DNA of 32,054 nucleotides. Source: Kribbella turkmenica (GTDB lineage: Bacteria; Actinomycetota; Actinomycetes; Propionibacteriales; Kribbellaceae). Below, piece after piece: positions 23,142-31,527 of this stretch; positions within the stretch are counted from its first letter, which is position 1; each line of letters opens with the position of its first letter. The translations under genes and the position numbers were made by a program. Location: contig NZ_SMKR01000082.1 of NCBI RefSeq assembly GCF_004348725.1, forward strand, positions 1 through 32,054, given 5' to 3'. The notes below the pieces were generated by a model. That model made no database searches. It worked only from the letters and a program-made list of their open reading frames with translations, and was not told the origin of the DNA.

Positions 23142-24052
23142 CGACCGTGGCCGAGTTCGCCGAAACCCCTACTGCCCAGACCGCGATCGGTACGACCGGC
23201 GTCTCCCGGTTCTCCGGCATCCTGAGTGCGCTCCGCCGCAGCCCGGCGGGCTTCATCGGGTTCCTGATCGTGCTGCTGCTGGTGCTGATCACCGCGATCG
23301 GGCCGTTCTTCACCCCCGACGTGGCGCCCAACGTCAAGGAGATCCTGCTGCCGGCCGGCTCGCCCGGGCACCTGCTCGGCACCGACAACGAGGGCAAGGA
23401 CGTCCTGATCCAGATGATCGACGGCGGCCGGTCCGTCATCTTCATCGGATTCTTCGCGGCGGCCATCTCGACCGTCGTCGCGATCGTCCTCGGTTCGCTG
23501 GCCGCCTACCTCGGCGGGAAGACCGACTCGGCCGTGGTCACTGCCGCGGACGTCGTTCTGACCGTCCCGCAGATCGTCCTGCTCGCCGTGCTGGGCGCGA
23601 TGTTCCGGCTCGACTCGCCACTGCTGCTCTCGCTGCTGATCGGCGCCCTGTCCTGGCCGGTGCTGACCCGGGCGGTGCGGTCGCAGGTGCTGTCGCTGAA
23701 GGAACGCGAGTTCGTCGAGGCGGCCCGGCTGCTCGACCTCGGCACGATCCGGGTGGTTTTCGTCGAGATCCTGCCGAACATGGCCAGCTTCATCCTGATG
23801 AACTTCATGATCGGCGTGACCAACGCGATCTACCAGTTGGTCGGCCTCTACCTGCTCGGACTGGCGCCGCTCACCGGGTCGAACTGGGGCATCATGCTGA
23901 ACCGTGCCTGGATCGCCGGCGCCATCTTCAACGACGCGAGCCTGGCCTTCATCCTGAGCCCCATCGTCGCGATCGTTCTCCTGCTGCTCGGATTGGTGAT
24001 GATGACGAGATCGCTCGAGGAAATCCTCAACCCGCGTCTCCGGGACCGGTGA
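23138..24052 (+). CDS. ABC transporter permease, DppC/OppC type
   Basis: The second permease subunit, 304 residues, with an N-terminal cytoplasmic tail before GFIGFLIVLLLVLITAIGPF and typical FIGFFAAAISTVVAIVLGS. It has the coupling-helix EAA motif LSLKEREFVEAARLLDLGTI followed by the Gly-rich loop of the family, and NMASFILMNFMIGVTNAIY. It overlaps the first permease as GTGA (start 23138) and the first ATPase (24049) in the same way. A GTG at 23147 is an alternative start. Confidence 0.94.
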   Translation: MTTVAEFAETPTAQTAIGTTGVSRFSGILSALRRSPAGFIGFLIVLLLVLITAIGPFFTPDVAPNVKEILLPAGSPGHLLGTDNEGKDVLIQMIDGGRSVIFIGFFAAAISTVVAIVLGSLAAYLGGKTDSAVVTAADVVLTVPQIVLLAVLGAMFRLDSPLLLSLLIGALSWPVLTRAVRSQVLSLKEREFVEAARLLDLGTIRVVFVEILPNMASFILMNFMIGVTNAIYQLVGLYLLGLAPLTGSNWGIMLNRAWIAGAIFNDASLAFILSPIVAIVLLLLGLVMMTRSLEEILNPRLRDR

Positions 24053-25152
24053 GCATGGTGACTTCGATGCCTGCAGGCAGCTCCAGCACCGCTCGCGCCG
24101 TCCGTGGCGGCCAGGGGAAACCACTGCTCTCGATCCGCGACTTCAAGGTCGAGTACCGGACCGGCGCCGGCTCCACGGTGCAGGCCGTCCGCGGCGTCGA
24201 CCTCGATCTGTACCCCGGGGAGAGTCTGGCGCTGGTCGGGGAGAGCGGTTGCGGCAAGACGACGTTCGGGCTCGGCCTGCTGCGGCTGCTGCCGCGACTC
24301 GGCCACGCCAGCGGCAAGGTGATCTTCAACCGCAGCGACGGCACCGAGATCGACGTCCTCGGCCTGGACGGGCGCGACCTGCGCCAGTTCCGCTGGCGGG
24401 ACGCGGCGATGGTGTTCCAGGGCGCGATGAACGCCTTCAACCCGGTGCTGAAGATTCGCGCGCACATGCACGACACGATGCGGGCACACGGCCGGGCGTC
24501 CCGGCAGGAGATCGAGAACCGCGCCGCGGAGCTGCTCCGGCTGGTCCGTCTGGAGCCCGAGCGGGTGCTCGACTGCTACCCGCACGAACTGTCCGGCGGT
24601 ATGCGCCAGCGCGTGCTGATCGCGATGAGCCTGCTGCTCGAGCCGGAGGTGCTGATCCTGGACGAGCCCACCACGGCGCTGGACATCCTCACCCAGCGGT
24701 CGGTGGTCGACGTCCTGCACGAGGTGCGTGAACGGCTCGGTTTCTCGATGATCTTCATCTCGCACGACCTGTCGCTGGCCGCCGAGCTCGCCGACCGGGT
24801 GGCCACCATGTACGCCGGCCGGATCGTCGAGACCGGCGGCGTCCGGGACCTGTTCTACCGGCCGCGGCATCCGTACACGCTCGGCCTGATCAAGGCCGTG
24901 CCGCCGATCGTGGGCGACCTGCCGGATCTCGAGTCGATCCCCGGTGGTCCGCCGAGCCTCGCCGCGCTGCCACCGGGCTGTACGTTCAACCCGCGCTGCA
25001 AGTACGCCACCGAGGAGTGCAAGGAGACCGACCCGCCGCTGTTCCCGGTGACCGACCAGCAGGGTTCCGGCCACGAGGTCGCCTGCATCCACTGGAAGGA
25101 CGTCCACCTGGACCGGCAGGTACGCAGCGAGGACATGGGGACAGCATCATGA
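24049..25152 (+). CDS. ABC transporter ATP-binding protein, DppD/OppD type
   Basis: A 367-residue ATPase that energises the importer. Walker A is GESGCGKTT at about 64-72, Q-loop in MVFQGAMNAFNPVLK, signature LSGGMRQRVLIAMSLLLEPE, Walker B VLILDEPTTALDI, switch His in FISHDLSLAAELADR. The C-terminal oligopeptide/dipeptide domain has PPGCTFNPRCKYATEECKET with four cysteines that can hold an iron-sulfur cluster in this family. GTG 24049 overlaps the previous stop by 4 nt (GTGA); an ATG at 24055 is in frame. Confidence 0.95.
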   Translation: MSMVTSMPAGSSSTARAVRGGQGKPLLSIRDFKVEYRTGAGSTVQAVRGVDLDLYPGESLALVGESGCGKTTFGLGLLRLLPRLGHASGKVIFNRSDGTEIDVLGLDGRDLRQFRWRDAAMVFQGAMNAFNPVLKIRAHMHDTMRAHGRASRQEIENRAAELLRLVRLEPERVLDCYPHELSGGMRQRVLIAMSLLLEPEVLILDEPTTALDILTQRSVVDVLHEVRERLGFSMIFISHDLSLAAELADRVATMYAGRIVETGGVRDLFYRPRHPYTLGLIKAVPPIVGDLPDLESIPGGPPSLAALPPGCTFNPRCKYATEECKETDPPLFPVTDQQGSGHEVACIHWKDVHLDRQVRSEDMGTAS

Positions 25153-26204
25153 CCGCGACAGAGACGACTCCGTCGGCGCCGGCGGCCGCGCGCACGCCGT
25201 TGATGACGTTGGCCGGCGTCAGCCAGGTGTTCGACACCAAGGCCGGGCCGATCCGTGCGGTCGACCACGCCAACCTCTCGATCAATCCCGGCGAAGTGCT
25301 CTGCCTGGTCGGCGAGAGCGGTTCCGGCAAGACCACGGCCGCGCGGATGGCGGCCGGCCTGGCGAAGCCGTCCGGTGGTCAGGTGGCCTTCGCGGGCACC
25401 GACATCTGGTCGATGAACCGGCGGGACTTCAGCACGTTCCGGCGCAGCGTCCAGTACGTCCACCAGGATCCGTACGCCTCGCTGAATCCGACCCGGACGA
25501 TCCAGCAGACCCTGACCGCCCCGCTGCTCAAGCACGGTGTGGTGAAGGGCGCGCGGGCCGCCGCCGAGCGGGCGGCCGAGCTGCTGACGAAGGTCGACCT
25601 GACGCCGCCGGAGAACTACCTGCCGAAGTACCCGCACCAGCTGTCCGGTGGCCAACGGCAACGAGTCGCGGTGGCCCGGGCGCTGACGCTGGATCCGAAG
25701 ATCATCATCGCCGACGAGTCGACCTCGATGCTCGACGTGTCGATCCGGATCAGTGTGCTGGCGATGCTCGGGCGGCTGCGCGACGAGCTCGGCGTGGGCT
25801 TCCTGTTCATCACCCACGACCTGGCGATCGCGAAGTACTTCGGCTGGAACGGCAAGACCGCGGTGATGTACCTGGGCCGGATCGTCGAGTTCGGCCCGAC
25901 GCCGGACATCATCAACGCGCCCACACACCCCTACACCCGGGCGCTGATCGACGCCATCCCGGAGCCCGATCCCGACCTCACCAAGACGAAGGGCACCGGG
26001 TCGCTGCGCAGCCTGGAGATCCCGAGCCTGGCGCACCTGCCACCGGGGTGTACGTTCCATCCGCGCTGCCCGTTGTTCGAGGGCGGGCTGTGTGACCTGA
26101 CGGTGCCCGAGCTGGTCGAGATCCGGCCGGGTCAGTCGGCCGCCTGCCATGTCGTGGCGCGGGACGGTGCCGAGCCGGTCCGGCCGGATGAACCGGCCCG
26201 CTGA
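25149..26204 (+). CDS. ABC transporter ATP-binding protein, DppF/OppF type
   Basis: The second ATPase, 351 residues: Walker A GESGSGKTT (about 55-63), YVHQDPYASLNPTRTIQQTL Q-loop, signature LSGGQRQRVAVARALTLDPK, Walker B IIIADESTSMLDVSI, switch FITHDLAIAKYFG and a C-terminal LPPGCTFHPRCPLF block. In Walker B the usual DEP is DES; Asp and Glu are kept, so ATPase activity is expected. ATG 25149 overlaps the previous TGA (ATGA). The small membrane protein follows with a 1-nt overlap. Confidence 0.94.
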   Translation: MTATETTPSAPAAARTPLMTLAGVSQVFDTKAGPIRAVDHANLSINPGEVLCLVGESGSGKTTAARMAAGLAKPSGGQVAFAGTDIWSMNRRDFSTFRRSVQYVHQDPYASLNPTRTIQQTLTAPLLKHGVVKGARAAAERAAELLTKVDLTPPENYLPKYPHQLSGGQRQRVAVARALTLDPKIIIADESTSMLDVSIRISVLAMLGRLRDELGVGFLFITHDLAIAKYFGWNGKTAVMYLGRIVEFGPTPDIINAPTHPYTRALIDAIPEPDPDLTKTKGTGSLRSLEIPSLAHLPPGCTFHPRCPLFEGGLCDLTVPELVEIRPGQSAACHVVARDGAEPVRPDEPAR

Positions 26205-26407
26205 TGCCACCCGCGGTCGGCCGGGCGGCTCTCGGCTGGGCGGCGTTCCTGGTGCTGGCCAGCGTGATCCTGCTGCTCACGTTGACGCCCGGGACGCCGG
26301 AGTACGTCGTCACCTTGTTCACCTTGTGTTTGGGCCTGCTCCTGGGCCTGATCGTCGTCGCCGGGGCGCTGGTCGCCCGGCGCCGCGGAAAACGCGAGGA
26401 CGGTTAG
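26204..26407 (+). CDS. Small two-helix membrane protein inside the ABC operon
   Basis: A 67-residue protein with two hydrophobic segments (about 8-28 and 33-57: WAAFLVLASVILLLTL and LFTLCLGLLLGLIVVAGALV) and a charged C-terminus RRRGKREDG. The ATG shares one base with the previous stop (TGATG), so it is translated with the transporter. I recognise no family. It may be an accessory subunit, a remnant, or a membrane peptide that stabilises the complex; none is shown by sequence. Confidence 0.7.
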   Translation: MPPAVGRAALGWAAFLVLASVILLLTLTPGTPEYVVTLFTLCLGLLLGLIVVAGALVARRRGKREDG

Positions 26408-26477
26408 TCAATGCGTATCACCCAGAAGTAGGACTGGCCACGCGGGTCGTGCGGTCAGGATCAGGAAAGGACGAAGG

Positions 26478-28325
26478 ATGAGTCCCATCGGCAACAACGA
26501 ATCCGGCGCGAGCGACCGGACCAACGCGGTCTCTCGCCGGCACGTGCTCCAGCTGTTCGGCATCGCCGGGGCCGGCGTCGCCGGCGTCGGGTCGCTGACG
26601 GCGTGCTCGCCGAGCTCCCCGACCAACGAGGAGGGCGGCGGCGGTTCCGGAGGCAACAAGGAGTTCCACGGGGCGTACCCGTACCAGCTGCCACCGAAGG
26701 GCCACTTCAACCTGGGCGCCGGCGTTCTCGACGGCATCCAGCAGCAGAGCCCGTACCTCGACCTGATCTACCCCAGCGCCGGCATGTACTACTGGGCCGA
26801 CAAGAAGTGGGAGTACATGATGGCCGAGTCCAGCTCGCTGGACGAGGCGGCCAACACCTACACATTGAAGCTGCGCTCCGGGCTCACCTGGAGCGACGGG
26901 TCGCCGGTGACCAGCAAGGACGTCGTCTCGACGTTCAACCTGCGCTGGCTGATGCGCCAGCAGGACTGGACGTTCCTGTCCGACGTGAAGGCCCAGGACG
27001 ACACCACCGTGCAGTTCACCATCGGCACGCCGTCCACGGTGCTCGAGCGCTACATTCTTCGGGCGCCGATCCTGCCGAGCGCGGTGTACGGCGAGTACGC
27101 GACGAAGGCGGAGGCGATCCGCAAGGCCAAGGGCAGCCTGGACAGCGGTCCGGGCAAGACGCTGAACGCCGACTTCCAGAAGTTCCGCCCGGAGAACCCG
27201 ATCGTGTCGGGGCCGTTCAACTACGACCCCAAGAGCATGACGAACTCCCAGATGACGCTGGTGAAGAACGACAAGGGCCTGTTCGCCGACAAGATCGGCT
27301 TCGCCAAGGTCGTCCTGTTCAACGGCGAGACCTCGGACATCACGCCGGTCGTGATGAACAAGGACGTCGACTACGCCACCCACGGCTTCGCGGTGGCCAG
27401 CGAGAAGACCTTCCAGTCCAACGGTTTCCGGATTCTCCGCCCGCCGGTGTACTCCGGTCCGTCGCTGGTGTTCAACTACACGACCCGCCCGGAGTTCGCC
27501 GACGCCCGCGTCCGGCAGGCGATCGCCTACGTCCTCGACCGCAACGAGAACGGCACCGTCGCGCTCGGCGACTCGGGCAAGCCCTGCAAGTTCATGGCCG
27601 GCTTCTCCGACATCCTGGTGCCGGACTGGATTTCCGACGCCGACCAGAAGAAGCTGCAGGCCTACGAGAAGGACCTCGACAAGGCCACCCAGCTGCTGAC
27701 GGCGGCCGGCTGGAAGAAGTCCGGGGACAAGTGGACGACGCCGCAGGGCAAGCCGGCCACGTACGACATCAAGTTCCCGACCGAGTTCGCCGACTGGAAC
27801 CCGGCCGCGACCAACGCGGCCGACCAGCTGAACAAGTTCGGGTTCAACATCGTCAAGCGCGGTATCACCTTCACCCAGCTGAACCCGGACGTGCTGGCCG
27901 GCAAGTTCGACATCGCCATCCAGGGCTGGGGCGCCTCGAACCACCCGCACCCGTACTTCGCGTTCGTCCAGGACCTGTACACGTTCAACTACGTGACCGC
28001 GGCGAACCAGGGTGGCAAGGGGATGAACTTCCCGTTGAAGCAGACCACTTCGGCCGGGCCGATCGACCTCCAAGCCGTGGTCGACAAGTCGGCCCAGGGC
28101 CTCAACCTGGACGAGCAGAAGAAGAACATCACCGACGCCGCGATGGCGTTCAACGAACTGCTGCCGATCGTCCCGCTGTGGGAGCGCTACGGGAACAACC
28201 CGGCGCTGGAGGGGAACCGGGTCGCCAAGTTCCCGGCGGACGACGACCCGATCCTGAAGAACGCGCCGTACGCGGACAACTTCGTGATCATGGGCATGTA
28301 CTCGGGCAAGATCGCCCCGGCGTGA
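26478..28325 (+). CDS. ABC transporter substrate-binding lipoprotein (SBP family 5)
   Basis: The extracellular binding protein, 615 residues. The N-terminus has a Tat-type signal (SRRHVLQLFGIAG with R20-R21) and lipobox LTAC with C43, so it is exported folded and anchored as a lipoprotein. The mature part is family 5: YTLKLRSGLTWSDGSPVTSK, KDVVSTFNLRW, VRQAIAYVLDRNENGTVALG. The family binds oligopeptides, nickel or oligosaccharides. It is the last gene, after a 70-nt gap from the small membrane protein, with AGGAAAGGACGAAGG ending at its ATG. A strong terminator follows. Confidence 0.94.
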   Translation: MSPIGNNESGASDRTNAVSRRHVLQLFGIAGAGVAGVGSLTACSPSSPTNEEGGGGSGGNKEFHGAYPYQLPPKGHFNLGAGVLDGIQQQSPYLDLIYPSAGMYYWADKKWEYMMAESSSLDEAANTYTLKLRSGLTWSDGSPVTSKDVVSTFNLRWLMRQQDWTFLSDVKAQDDTTVQFTIGTPSTVLERYILRAPILPSAVYGEYATKAEAIRKAKGSLDSGPGKTLNADFQKFRPENPIVSGPFNYDPKSMTNSQMTLVKNDKGLFADKIGFAKVVLFNGETSDITPVVMNKDVDYATHGFAVASEKTFQSNGFRILRPPVYSGPSLVFNYTTRPEFADARVRQAIAYVLDRNENGTVALGDSGKPCKFMAGFSDILVPDWISDADQKKLQAYEKDLDKATQLLTAAGWKKSGDKWTTPQGKPATYDIKFPTEFADWNPAATNAADQLNKFGFNIVKRGITFTQLNPDVLAGKFDIAIQGWGASNHPHPYFAFVQDLYTFNYVTAANQGGKGMNFPLKQTTSAGPIDLQAVVDKSAQGLNLDEQKKNITDAAMAFNELLPIVPLWERYGNNPALEGNRVAKFPADDDPILKNAPYADNFVIMGMYSGKIAPA

Positions 28326-28329
28326 CGCG

Positions 28330-28365
28330 GCGCCGGAGGCCCGCATCCGGGCGGGCCTCCGGCGC
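28330..28365 (+). terminator. Hairpin terminator of the ABC operon
   Basis: A perfect 15-bp stem starting GCGCCGGAGGCCC with a 6-nt loop (ATCCGG) begins 4 nt after the substrate-binding protein stop. It is GC-rich with only TT after it, in the actinobacterial style. Confidence 0.85.
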
Positions 28366-28425
28366 TTCGGCGGCCACACCGGAAATCGGTGGTGGATGAA
28401 CCGCTGACCTGGTTGGCTCGGCCGG

Positions 28426-29883
28426 GTGATCAGTGTGCGCGTGATCGACCCGGCCGACCTGGCCCTCTTCGACGAGTGGTACGACGCCCTGTGGGCCGGT
28501 GTGACCGCCGGCCGGGAGGCCGCGCTCGTGGTCGGCCGCGAGGCCCTCGGCTACTCGCTGCGCACCCCGGGGCCGCTCAAGCGGCGGATCGCGGTCGGCG
28601 CGTTCGAGGACGGCCGGGTGCTCGGCGCGATGTTGTTCGAGTACCGGCTGACCGACAACCTGGACACGGTCGAGGTCGAGATCGACGTCCCGCCACACCA
28701 CCGGCGCCGTGGTGCCGGTACGGCGCTGTGGCAGTGGGCGGTGACCCGGGCGGCCCAGCTCGGGCGGACGATCTTCCAGACCGAGCTCGGCGTGCCGTCG
28801 GAGCCGTGGCCGGGCGCGGAGTTCGCCGGCCGCCTCGGCTTCTCGGTCGAGCATGTCGAGGACCATCTCGTCGTACCGCTGCCGTACGACGACGTGCGGC
28901 TGGACGAGCTGCGGCGATCGGCCGGCGTACTCGACGGGTACCGGCTGACCTCGTGGGTGGGGGTGTGCCCGCCGGAACACCAGCAGGCGTACGCCGACCT
29001 GCACACCGCCATGGACCAGGACGTACCCACCGGCGGGATGACGCGCGAGGCGGTCCCGTGGACGGTCGAGAAGCTGCAGGCGAGTGAGCAGCGGATCGAC
29101 CGGAACTACCTGGCGCTGGTCACGATGGCGCACACCCTGTCGGGGGAGCCGGCGGGCTACACGTTGATGTACCTGCCCCGAGCCGACGAGGCGAACGCCC
29201 AGCAGGACGACACGCTGGTGCTGCGTGAGCACCGCGGGCACAACCTGGGCACGCATCTCAAGCTGGCCAACCTCGACCAGTTGGCGAAGCACCGGACGAC
29301 CCAGCGCTTCCTGCACACCTGGACGGCGTTCTCGAACGGCCCGATGCAGAAGGTCAACGCCCGGTTCGGTTTCCGGTCGGTCGAGCAGCATCGCGAGCTC
29401 GAGCTGACGTATCCGCGCCTGCGCCCGGCGGCCCGGGCCGTCGTACTGGATCCTTCGGACCGCGTTTTGCTGGTCCGGTTCGAGTTCTCCAGCGGTCCGC
29501 TCTGGGCGACGCCCGGCGGTGGTCTGGAGGAGGGAGAGTCGCTGCGCGAAGGCCTCCACCGCGAACTCCGGGAGGAGATCGGTCTCGACGCGCCTGACGA
29601 TCCGATCCACCTGTGGCACCAGGAAGTAGTTGCCGAGGGCCACGCCGCCGGGTACGACGGCGTGATCAACGACTACTTCCTCGTCCGCACCGATCCGTTC
29701 ACCGTCGGCGGCACGATGACCGAGGCCGAGCTCCAGGCGGAGAACGTGCACGGCCACCGCTGGTGGACCCTCGACGAGCTGCTGGCCGCCGAAACCCGCT
29801 TCGCCCCACGAGCCCTTCCGGCGCTGCTCCAGGACCTCGTGCGGAACGGCCCGCCCACCATCCCCACCAGGCTCGGCCAGTGA
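28426..29883 (+). CDS. GNAT-GNAT-NUDIX fusion protein
   Basis: A 485-residue fusion. Residues about 1-165 are a GNAT domain (PPHHRRRGAGTALWQWAVTR as acetyl-CoA loop; AGRLGFSVEHVEDHLV), about 166-325 a second GNAT (VLREHRGHNLGTHLKLANLD, WTAFSNGPMQKVNARFGFR), and about 335-485 a NUDIX hydrolase with the full box G-x5-E-x7-RELREEIGL. It thus pairs acyl transfer with hydrolysis of a nucleoside-diphosphate-linked substrate. Substrates are unknown. GTG 28426 is the first start after the terminator; GTG 28441 is also in frame. It overlaps the next NUDIX gene by 4 nt (GTGA). Confidence 0.88.
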   Translation: MISVRVIDPADLALFDEWYDALWAGVTAGREAALVVGREALGYSLRTPGPLKRRIAVGAFEDGRVLGAMLFEYRLTDNLDTVEVEIDVPPHHRRRGAGTALWQWAVTRAAQLGRTIFQTELGVPSEPWPGAEFAGRLGFSVEHVEDHLVVPLPYDDVRLDELRRSAGVLDGYRLTSWVGVCPPEHQQAYADLHTAMDQDVPTGGMTREAVPWTVEKLQASEQRIDRNYLALVTMAHTLSGEPAGYTLMYLPRADEANAQQDDTLVLREHRGHNLGTHLKLANLDQLAKHRTTQRFLHTWTAFSNGPMQKVNARFGFRSVEQHRELELTYPRLRPAARAVVLDPSDRVLLVRFEFSSGPLWATPGGGLEEGESLREGLHRELREEIGLDAPDDPIHLWHQEVVAEGHAAGYDGVINDYFLVRTDPFTVGGTMTEAELQAENVHGHRWWTLDELLAAETRFAPRALPALLQDLVRNGPPTIPTRLGQ

Positions 29884-30335
29884 ATCTTCGCCACGCCACC
29901 CGGGCACTTCTCCTGGACCCGGACGACCGGCTGCTCCTCCAACACTGCGAGCTCCCACACCTGTCCTTCTGGCTGGCGCCGGGTGGCGGCATCGAGCCGG
30001 GCGAGTCGCCGTACGAAGCACTCACCCGCGAGTTGCACGAGGAGCTTGGCCTGCTGACGTTCGACATCGAGGACTACGTCTGGCGGCAGGAGGCAGTCGG
30101 CCCGTACGCGAGTGGGTACGACGGCGTTCGCAACGACTACGTCGTCCGGACCGCGCACTTCACCCCTGAGCGCATGCCCGAGTGGGAGGCGGAGCACGTC
30201 AACGAGTGTCGTTGGTGGACTGTCGAGGAACTGCTGGCGACCGACGCCGAGTTCTCACCCAAGGCGATGCCTGCTCTGATCAACGCGCTGCTCACCGACG
30301 GCGCCCCCGCCGAACCACTGCGGTTCGGGGTGTGA
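29880..30335 (+). CDS. NUDIX hydrolase
   Basis: A 151-residue NUDIX hydrolase with box GGGIEPGESPYEALTREL followed by HEELGL, all catalytic Glu present. It shares long stretches with the NUDIX part of the preceding fusion, for example GYDGVxNDY, HxxRWWTxxELLA and FxPxAxPAL, so it is a tandem paralogue. GTG 29880 overlaps the fusion TGA as GTGA. Substrates could be nucleotide sugars, ADP-ribose, Ap4A or oxidised nucleotides; the box alone does not decide. Confidence 0.9.
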   Translation: MNLRHATRALLLDPDDRLLLQHCELPHLSFWLAPGGGIEPGESPYEALTRELHEELGLLTFDIEDYVWRQEAVGPYASGYDGVRNDYVVRTAHFTPERMPEWEAEHVNECRWWTVEELLATDAEFSPKAMPALINALLTDGAPAEPLRFGV

Positions 30336-30525
30336 CGCCGGCCGGTCAGATCCCGCGCTCGCGGTGGTTGCCGTCGAGTTCGCTGTCGACTCGTCAGCCA
30401 GGATCTTCTTGCCCTGCGGGGGTTGTTCCCGCGCGCGACCGCGACACGCTGGGATGTCTCCGCCGCCTGACTGGTCACCCACGGTGATCGAACAGGGTCT
30501 TGCCCACAGCAACGGGTGACGACGG

Positions 30526-30537
30526 TAGGTTCGGGAC
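30526..30537 (+). promoter_or_regulatory. -10 element directing a leaderless aldo/keto reductase mRNA
   Basis: TAGGTT (30526-30531) lies 6 nt before the ATG at 30538, the spacing of leaderless actinobacterial genes. No Shine-Dalgarno is seen. A possible -35 TTGCCC (30500-30505) is too far (20 nt). The rest of 30336-30537 shows no gene. Confidence 0.45.
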
Positions 30538-31527
30538 ATGCGTGAATCGAAGCTCGGTGACCTGCACGTCTCCTGCCTCGGCCTCGGCTGCATGGGGATG
30601 TCCCAGTCCTACGGTGTGACGACCGACGAAGCCGAATCCATCGCCACCCTGCACGCCGCCATCGACGCCGGCTGCACCTTCATCGACACTGCCGACGTGT
30701 ACGGCGACGGCGCCAACGAGGAGCTGGTCGGGCGCGCGCTCGCCGGCCGCCGCGACCAGGTCGTCCTCGCGACCAAGTTCGGCTTCAAGAAGCCGGCGAA
30801 CCCGCACGACCCGCCCACGGTGGTCGACGGGAGCCCGGAGTACGCGCAGCAGGCGCTGGACGCCTCGCTGCGCCGGCTCGGAGTGGACCACGTCGACCTC
30901 TGGTACCTGCACCGGCGTGACCCGAACATCCCGATCGAGGAGACCGTCGGCGCGATGGCCTCGATGGTCGAGGCCGGCAAGGTGCGGTACCTCGGGCTGT
31001 CCGAGGTCAACGGCGACACGGTCCGCGCGGCGCACGCCGTCCACCCGATCAGCGCGGTCCAGAGCGAGTGGTCGCTGTGGACCCGGGACCCCGAGACCGT
31101 CGTCCTGCCGACCCTGCGTGAGCTCGGGGTCGGGTTCGTCCCGTTCAGCCCGCTCGGCCGCGGCTTCCTGACCGGGCAGCTCAAGTCGCCCGACGACTTC
31201 GAGCCGGACGACATGCGGCGCGGGCTGCCGCGGTTCAGCGGCGAGAACTTCCAGCGCAACCTGGATCTGGTCGAGAAGGTGCGCTCGCTCGCCGCCGCCA
31301 AGGGCGTCACGCCCGGGCAGCTCGCGCTGGCGTGGCTGCTTGCTCAGGGCAACGACGTGGCACCGATCCCGGGGACCAAGCGGCGCAAGTACCTGACCGA
31401 GAACCTCGGCGCCGTGGACGTCGAGCTGACCACGGACGAACTGGCCGCGCTGGACGAGGCGTTCCCGCCGGACGCGGTGTCCGGGCAGCGGTACGCCCAG
31501 GGTGGGATGGACCTGGTGGGCAAGTGA
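30538..31527 (+). CDS. Aldo/keto reductase
   Basis: A 329-residue NADPH-dependent TIM-barrel reductase of carbonyl compounds. The catalytic tetrad is D50-Y55 (FIDTADVYGDG), K80 (ATKFGF) and H125 (WYLHRRDP). Other marks are VSCLGLGCMGMSQSYG, PFSPLGRGFLTGQL and the C-terminal cofactor stretch DVAPIPGTKRRKYLTENLGA. It looks like the AKR13/YakC-type group; substrate not assignable. ATG 30538 is probably leaderless. The next gene overlaps its stop by 4 nt (GTGA). Confidence 0.95.
   Translation: MRESKLGDLHVSCLGLGCMGMSQSYGVTTDEAESIATLHAAIDAGCTFIDTADVYGDGANEELVGRALAGRRDQVVLATKFGFKKPANPHDPPTVVDGSPEYAQQALDASLRRLGVDHVDLWYLHRRDPNIPIEETVGAMASMVEAGKVRYLGLSEVNGDTVRAAHAVHPISAVQSEWSLWTRDPETVVLPTLRELGVGFVPFSPLGRGFLTGQLKSPDDFEPDDMRRGLPRFSGENFQRNLDLVEKVRSLAAAKGVTPGQLALAWLLAQGNDVAPIPGTKRRKYLTENLGAVDVELTTDELAALDEAFPPDAVSGQRYAQGGMDLVGK

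Noticed and set aside
30255..30593. Minus-strand frame with a string GKKILADEST resembling class I aldolases
   Set aside because: The match is about ten residues, the flanks do not fit an aldolase, and the frame overlaps the NUDIX and aldo/keto reductase genes.
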